Shown piece by piece: positions 21,035-25,794 of a stretch of 25,794 bases of DNA. Position numbers and translations under genes: made by a program. The DNA comes from Trachelipus rathkii (Eukaryota > Arthropoda > Malacostraca > Isopoda > Trachelipodidae), in NCBI GenBank assembly GCA_015478945.1, contig JABUQX010061614.1, forward strand, positions 1 through 25,794. The letters run 5' to 3'. Numbering within the stretch: position 1 is the stretch's first letter; each line of letters begins with the position of its first letter. Under the pieces are notes generated by a model, which was given only the letters and a program-made list of their open reading frames with translations, made no database searches and was not told the DNA's origin.

Positions 21035-21093
<59 letters not shown>
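20337..21093. repeat. (TA)n block with C-only interruptions, then pure (TA)26
   Basis: From 20,341 to 20,820 the tract is A/T with 79 C but only 1 G on the plus strand by my count. From about 20,840 some G appears. A perfect TA run of 53 bases occupies 21,041-21,093 and borders directly on the RTE-like remnant. Confidence 0.88.
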
Positions 21094-21096
<3 letters not shown>

Positions 21097-21109
21097 CGCT
21101 TATTCACCA

Positions 21110-22450
21110 TCCCCTCTGGTAGATCTGTATTGACCTGTCAGGTGTGGCCTCTGCAGAACTTTCAAAGACCCTCTTCGTATATTCTTTCTTCTCTACATCC
21201 CATAAGGATCCTGCTGACGTTCATATCGCATCTTCCACCAATGCCTTCCTATTTTCTTCGGTTGCCGCGGTCTAGGCACACTGCGTCATTCCAGCATCCT
21301 TCTTGGTCAAGTTCTTTCTTCCATTCTCTTTGAGGTGTCCATAACATCTCAGTTGATTCTGTTGTATATTTTTAGTTATTGGATCCAATTCTCAGTCTCT
21401 CGTATTTCTCTCTCCGCATATCTCTCAGGGGTAACATCCTATCAAATCAACCTCACACTCACATCTCCGCCGTTTCTCCACTCTTCTCATTTGTTCGTTC
21501 GTGTTCGTGCCCCCACGCATTGCCGATTCGTACACAGTAGTGGTACTCAGTTTGTTCTGGTATATGCACATTCTCACGTATCTTGGTATACCGCTGTTCT
21601 TTCAGTATTCGGGTATAATGCTCAAGCGTTCTGAGAGACACTCTTTTATCCTCGTCGCCTCACTCTCTCCTCCTCGACCCTCCTTCTCCCTTCATATCAT
21701 CCCAAGTATTTGAATTTCCCTCACTGCTGTAGTCTCCTTTCTACCTCATTGATGTTCAGTTCTGTTCTTTCTCTCAGCTATTCTTCATGTACCCATCCGT
21801 CTCTCGTGTTTATTCTCATGACCCGATTTTCCATTTCCGGGGCCTCCATCCCTCGAAGGTCCGTCCTCGGCCTCTAGTCAATGCTGCACTCATCTGCGTA
21901 GTACGTTAGTGCTGTGCTCATTGTCCTCCTGTTACATTTTCTTATCGTAACTTCTCGTATCACCATATGCCATAGCAGCGCGGCGAGGCACACTGCCACT
22001 GTCTGCACCTCTGAACTCGACCTCACACACCATCCTTCTTCTCTCTTATCTTCCCCTTTCCTTATTTCTTGTACTGGCGTACTGCTAATTTTTATCTGCA
22101 CTCTTTAACTTTTTCGTGGATATTTCATACTCTTGTTGTCCCAGTGCTCCCCATCCTTTCTTTCTCTACAATGCCTATCAAGGCTCTTAAAGTCTACACA
22201 ACGCACAATCTGCTCCATTATTCATTCTAATTGTTTTTTCTATTATCGAAGTCTTCCATGTAGAAGAATTGGGTCCATCTGTACTTTTCCCGCTCCTGCA
22301 GCCCATAGACTTATGCCAACTTCCCTAGTTTATCTTCAATCCTTTGCTTCCAAGTCTCTTATCCAATATCCCTCTCGTACCTACTTTGCTAGCAACATTC
22401 CATATACAGCCTATCCCTCTGCCTCAGTTGTTCCACCAATTCTTTATCTC
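21110..22450 (-). mobile_element. Decayed RTE-type non-LTR retrotransposon, reverse transcriptase part
   Basis: Reading down the minus strand, motifs of RTE-clade reverse transcriptases appear in the correct order but in changing frames. They are RSGKST (early RT box, about 22,300), a degenerate LHQGS-LSPLL region (about 22,010), YYADE for the catalytic YADD box (21,903-21,889), MRINTR for the L-K-V-N-x-x-K-T-E segment (about 21,810), KFKYLG (21,717-21,700), QLRCYGHLK (about 21,355-21,330) and PRPRQPKKIGRHWWKM, matching the usual R-P-x-G-R-P-x-x-R-W tail (about 21,285-21,240). Such elements encode an endonuclease and reverse transcriptase that copy their RNA at a nicked target. The catalytic second Asp of YADD is replaced by Glu, and many stops and frameshifts make it inactive. 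The endonuclease domain and 5' end are missing. Identification is from motif order. Confidence 0.72.
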
Positions 22451-22573
22451 TTTCTTATCTAGCTAAGGGCATCACCGCGCTCTAACTCCATTGTCCGGTA
22501 ATTCCCCTTTGTCCATATCTCCTTTTAGACTTCCTAGTAGCATATTTCCCCACTCCTTCTCGCGCTTCCTATC
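22451..22573. other. C-rich flank of the RTE-like remnant
   Basis: Pyrimidine-rich plus strand continuing the composition of the element. It may be its upstream part, but no motif is seen. Confidence 0.35.
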
Positions 22574-22705
22574 TATATATATACTATCTATTTATATCTA
22601 CTATATATACTACTATATATATATTATATATATATATCATATACTAAAATCTCTTACGGCCCCCTATATATAATATACCGATATATATATATTCTATACT
22701 ATACT
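22574..22705. repeat. Degenerate (TA)n tract
   Basis: TATATA and TACTATA with a unique insert at about 22,646-22,665. Confidence 0.75.
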
Positions 22706-23365
22706 ACATCTCCCTCTCTTCTACGTATTTTTATTTAGCAGTTAAATTAGTAATTAAAAACCTTTATCCCGACACTTAGTAATGTTGGTACGGTTATGAT
22801 TCTCTTACCGGTCTTAATATCAACAACAACCAATTTTACACCACACGCATGCATGCTCATCGCAGAATACTGGGCACCATGGAGGCTTGCTTTTTGTTAT
22901 TTGTATAAAAGCAGGCAAGGTCAGTTTAAAAAGATTGCAATTAAATGTTTTATAAGCAGAATCGTTCCTTTTTCACTTTATTTGTCAACAAATATATAGG
23001 ACTACAGGCCATACTTAACCAAGTGATTTTCAGAATAGAGCCTATATTATACGGTTCACTCCGCAATTTTGGGCCCATTTTTTGGTGGGCACTAAATATA
23101 ACGTTTTCACCGAGGGAAACGGGTTGGACATATTTACTCGGCGTGAGGATTGCAAACCGACAGACTGTTCTTGCGCCGTGCCCCGCTCTTCCGTTCTAGC
23201 ACTCTCCTCCTCTATCGTGGACCCTTCTTTCCCTCTTCTGTCTTTTCTGGCTATTTATTTAATAGATCATGTCTGCTCTCACCAGAGGGCGTTAGGTTTT
23301 AGGCTTGGGTGGTTTCCTGTATTTTATTTTTGACCTTCTTTAAAAGTCCCGTCGTGGGGGTGTGA
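22706..23365. other. Unassigned unique island
   Basis: Ordinary-composition DNA with several overlapping plus-strand frames (22,796-22,999; 22,945-23,199; 23,082-23,333). None shows a recognised domain and they overlap in different frames, which argues against all being real. A TATAAAAG at 22,904-22,911 is followed by an initiator-like TCAGTT at 22,921, but the spacing is too short for a standard TATA/Inr pair. It may be more transposon debris. Confidence 0.35.
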
Positions 23366-23545
23366 CATATATATAGTATATTAGCTCAGTATACCTTAGT
23401 CCTAGTACCATATATACCTACGTATATAGCTCTATCCTACTACTCTTATATCATAATTTCATAATCTAATAATCTCATGACCTATACTATACTACTTATA
23501 TATATATAAGTCTATACGCCTTATATCTATTTATCTAGTATATAA
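23366..23545. repeat. Degenerate (TA)n tract
   Basis: TATATA with many C and G interruptions, less pure than other blocks. Confidence 0.6.
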
Positions 23546-23601
23546 TAATATCAAACTCAGAATAGATTCTTTAATAGAACACTTTAAATGGTTGTATCTC
23601 T

Positions 23602-23668
23602 TCACACAAAGAACATATACCACCTGCACACACAGACACCACATACACATACACCACGCACGCACCCG
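23602..23668 (+). repeat. CA-rich microsatellite-like stretch
   Basis: Impure CA/CAC repeats (CACACACAGACACCACATAC and similar) run for about 65 bases. A T14 run follows at about 23,715-23,728. Confidence 0.65.
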
Positions 23669-23802
23669 TTTGCACTTTTAGATATCAGAGAATATCCCAA
23701 TTTTTATTTAAAAATTTTTTTTTTTTTTGCTTAAAAATTTTACATTAACTAATGCTGTTAAATTTTCAAATTCAATTTTTTTATTGGCCAGTCTTTTTAT
23801 CC

Positions 23803-23975
23803 TCATATATAATACTATATACTATATATATATATACTATCACTATACTATAATATATAATATATATTCTTATATTTACTACTACTCCCTATATATATAT
23901 ACTATATACCTACTATATATATATATATATAACTACTATACTTTTATAATATATATAATATATATATTATATATA
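23803..23975. repeat. Degenerate (TA)n tract
   Basis: TATATA and TACTATA, with C-biased interruptions on the plus strand. It directly abuts the Jockey/CR1-like fragment. Confidence 0.78.
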
Positions 23976-23979
23976 TTAT

Positions 23980-24414
23980 ATGATTGACAAGTATGTTTGT
24001 GTGACTACGAGGATCTACTTGAAGGAACCTCACTCTGGAATAAACAAGAACTCCATATTGGACCAGCAAGGGCAACACCCCACAGATCTTCAAACATCAA
24101 CATCTTTTCCCACTCCTGCGGGAGTTGCGATTTACGACACTCCTGAGAACAAACTTTGGCCAGCAATACAAGAAATTCTCACACGTAGTAATACGACAAT
24201 CACATTCCCTACTTCTAACGTTATGCATCCCGCCTCCTTGTCGCGCCCACAACCAACTATCACAACCCAAAATTTCAGACACTTAAGAACCGTACACAAA
24301 ATAAAGCTCTCGAGGATAGTAACAGGCTGCTTTCCCTCCAAAGCCATACATCATCTATTAACTGAAACAAAAAATCTCCCTTCAAAAGCCCATCTTAACA
24401 TGACAGGCTGTTAA
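23980..24414 (+). mobile_element. Jockey/CR1-like reverse transcriptase C-terminal fragment
   Basis: A 144-codon frame starts at ATG 23,980 and ends at TAA 24,412-24,414. Its last third, RIVTGCFPSKAIHHLLTETK and then LPSKAHLNMTG, fits the conserved tail downstream of the RT domain in Jockey/CR1-type elements (A-L-R-x-x-T-G-C, then a short loop, H-L-x-x-E, then L-P-x-x-x-H). The segment expected just before it, QTLKNRTQNKALE, is found in another frame at about 24,273-24,314. So a frameshift lies close to 24,312, and the ATG-started frame upstream of it is probably not the element's true frame. The catalytic domain is not seen. Orientation is opposite to the RTE remnant at 21-22 kb. The family call is from memory of the motif pattern. 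Confidence 0.58.
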
Positions 24415-25061
24415 ATTTATCAGTTATTCATCTTCATAATGATGATAAACCCACGTTCCCGCAGGATTCAGCATCACTTTGACGGATTAAGTTCTCGCGT
24501 CATATAGGGGGACAAATCACAACCAGAGGCCTAGATGGTCTCATTGTGCTTCTGAAACATATAAGACACACATTGCGGCTGACACTCCAGAACTCCGCAT
24601 TAGTAATAGCACGTTCAGCAGAGCAATTATTATTTCTGGTATAGAATGATCTCATATTCTAGAATAACGGCATACTCACCATGCCCACAGATAAATATAG
24701 TGGCCCCTATTCGCGGGAAATAAATTTTGGGCCGTCAAACCCGCGTAAGTGGATGCCGTTCGTCACGCTTTTCGAACATTTCCTTCGAGTTATGATATAC
24801 ATGTATTTAAGAAGTCGGGAATAGGGAGGGCACCTTCCCTCTACTAATCGAAAGGCGTTTGTACCCACTATTACGCGGACGACAGGGACAGTAGGTGTGG
24901 GCTAGATTGACGTGGCGTTAGCGTTTTCGACGTCAGACACAACTTCAAGCTGCTTCTTCTAACTGATCTCTGTGCAGTCATCTCTAGCTGAATGGTAGTG
25001 CAGTATTGAAGGATAGCGATCAGGTTTCTAGGTAGGAGATAGTGTTTGTGACGAAATGTAA
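24415..25061. other. Unassigned unique DNA
   Basis: May include the 3' part of the Jockey/CR1-like element, but no tail repeat or poly-A marks its end. The composition is the most balanced in the window. No gene is supported. Confidence 0.4.
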
Positions 25062-25195
25062 ATTTTTATTATTATTATTAGGTATTAATATTATATATAA
25101 TATATAATATGATGTATCAATATAGTTATAGGTATTATGCTATATATTAAAGTTATGTTTTTTTATACTATATATTAATAAGATACGGTATTATC
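25062..25195. repeat. Short TA/ATT tract with G interruptions
   Basis: Begins with (ATT)n at 25,065-25,080 and continues as TA-rich sequence. Interruptions are mainly G on the plus strand, opposite to the tract at 20.3-20.8 kb. Confidence 0.6.
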
Positions 25196-25794
25196 GGGTA
25201 GGTAGGGTAGTATTGATGATATGAGTTAGGGTAGATACAGTTAGTTGCCACCCGCGGTGAACATTCTAGTTCTTATGAAATTATGGGATGGGTTCATTAG
25301 TAGCATGTGCATGGGAAATTGTTTGGTAGCATTAGGTATCGTTTCTCGAACAGGGTGGAGTTAAAGTGCACAGTGTATGTAAAGCTGTGGACGGCAGCCT
25401 GCTGGGTGGCGGGGGCTCAACGTTTGTCAGTTGGTGGAAATTTAAAGCAAGGGTGATATGGTGCGAGGTTCGAATACAGTGACCGAGCCTATTCTTAAGT
25501 GTGCCTGAGAAGCAGTGAAAGAGAAAGTGGTGATTTTGTAGTGCTATATTTTGGTAGATGTTTTGGTCTGTTGTGTTTGTGAGGCTAGGTTTTAGTGATT
25601 GTGTGGGATGATGAGAATAGGGCTGGTAATTTCACTACAGGGGCTTATTGTGCGTTTAGAGAGTACTACAGAATTCTCCCTACTAACGGCAATTTTTGTG
25701 GGTGGTTGTTCCGTTCAGAATGACGGCAAATCGAGACCCGACCTCTGTCGGCGGGGGGGATCAGATTACGGGATGCTTCTGTAGGGGTTGGTGC
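25196..25794. other. G-rich unassigned DNA at window end
   Basis: Plus strand enriched in G and T. A 61-codon plus frame at 25,599-25,784 shows no domain. A pair of Pol III-like promoter boxes is described separately. Confidence 0.4.
25423..25477 (+). promoter_or_regulatory. tRNA-like A box and B box, possible SINE or tRNA relic
   Basis: TTTGTCAGTTGGTGGA at 25,423 shares the core TCAGTTGGTRGA with tRNA A boxes. GGTTCGAATAC at 25,467 differs from the B-box consensus GGTTCGANTCC near its 3' end. The 44-base offset is the same as in a tRNA without an intron. However, the predicted T-stem bases do not pair and no acceptor stem is found, so this is not a functional tRNA. A tRNA-derived SINE head or coincidence are the alternatives. 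Confidence 0.28.

Noticed and set aside
2275..21093. CRISPR-like or satellite array among the TA blocks
   Set aside because: There are no regularly spaced conserved repeats with unique spacers; the blocks are impure dinucleotide tracts.
21130..22462. Several plus-strand frames of 60-109 codons
   Set aside because: They are shadows of the minus-strand RTE-type reverse transcriptase remnant.
22904..22926. TATAAAAG followed by TCAGTT as a core promoter
   Set aside because: About 19 bases from TATA to the initiator A is too short for the usual 30-base spacing, and no gene follows.

Overview
This looks like nuclear DNA from an animal, most likely an arthropod and perhaps a decapod crustacean. 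The window is very AT-rich. It holds about fifteen blocks of degenerate (TA)n sequence, decayed remains of LTR and non-LTR retrotransposons, spliceosomal signals (including a textbook TACTAAC branch point), and no bacterial gene organisation. The crustacean part is inference from the TA-repeat load and the kinds of retroelement tail seen. It is not proven by any host gene I can name.

Layout. 1-2.3 kb: T/G-rich non-coding DNA with a recurrent one-stranded TTTAAAG word, then a purine-rich minus-strand open frame. 2.3-4.7 kb: four TA blocks separated by short ordinary islands. 4.99-5.59 kb: the best candidate for a host gene, three short plus-strand exons that stay in frame across two introns and end in a stop. 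5.6-6.9 kb: mostly unassigned DNA. 6.9-10.6 kb, minus strand: a decayed LTR retrotransposon with candidate LTR, a Lys-tRNA-like primer-binding site, a leader and a frameshifted Ty3/gypsy-type gag. 10.58-12.27 kb, minus strand: a second, unrelated gag-like pseudogene with an N-terminal hydrophobic segment, a PPYY motif and two zinc knuckles. 12.4-21.1 kb: long TA blocks alternating with AT-rich unique DNA, including one candidate terminal exon near 17.7 kb and a small RTE-like fragment at 20.05-20.24 kb. 21.1-22.45 kb, minus strand: a decayed RTE-type reverse transcriptase with collinear motifs. 22.7-25.8 kb: unassigned islands, a CA-rich stretch, a plus-strand Jockey/CR1-like reverse transcriptase tail at about 24.0-24.4 kb, and a possible tRNA-like Pol III promoter pair near 25.45 kb.

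Functionally, no pathway or operon is present. Most coding-like sequence is mobile-element debris. Every retroelement frame is interrupted by frameshifts or stops. That fits old copies, but it also fits uncorrected long-read indels, and the sequence alone cannot separate the two. The most notable non-genic signal is at 20,341-20,820, where the interruptions in a TA block are almost all C on the given strand (my count: 79 C, 1 G). I found no convincing new multi-gene system. The items most worth following are the three-exon gene, the unusual second gag and the strand-polarised TA block.
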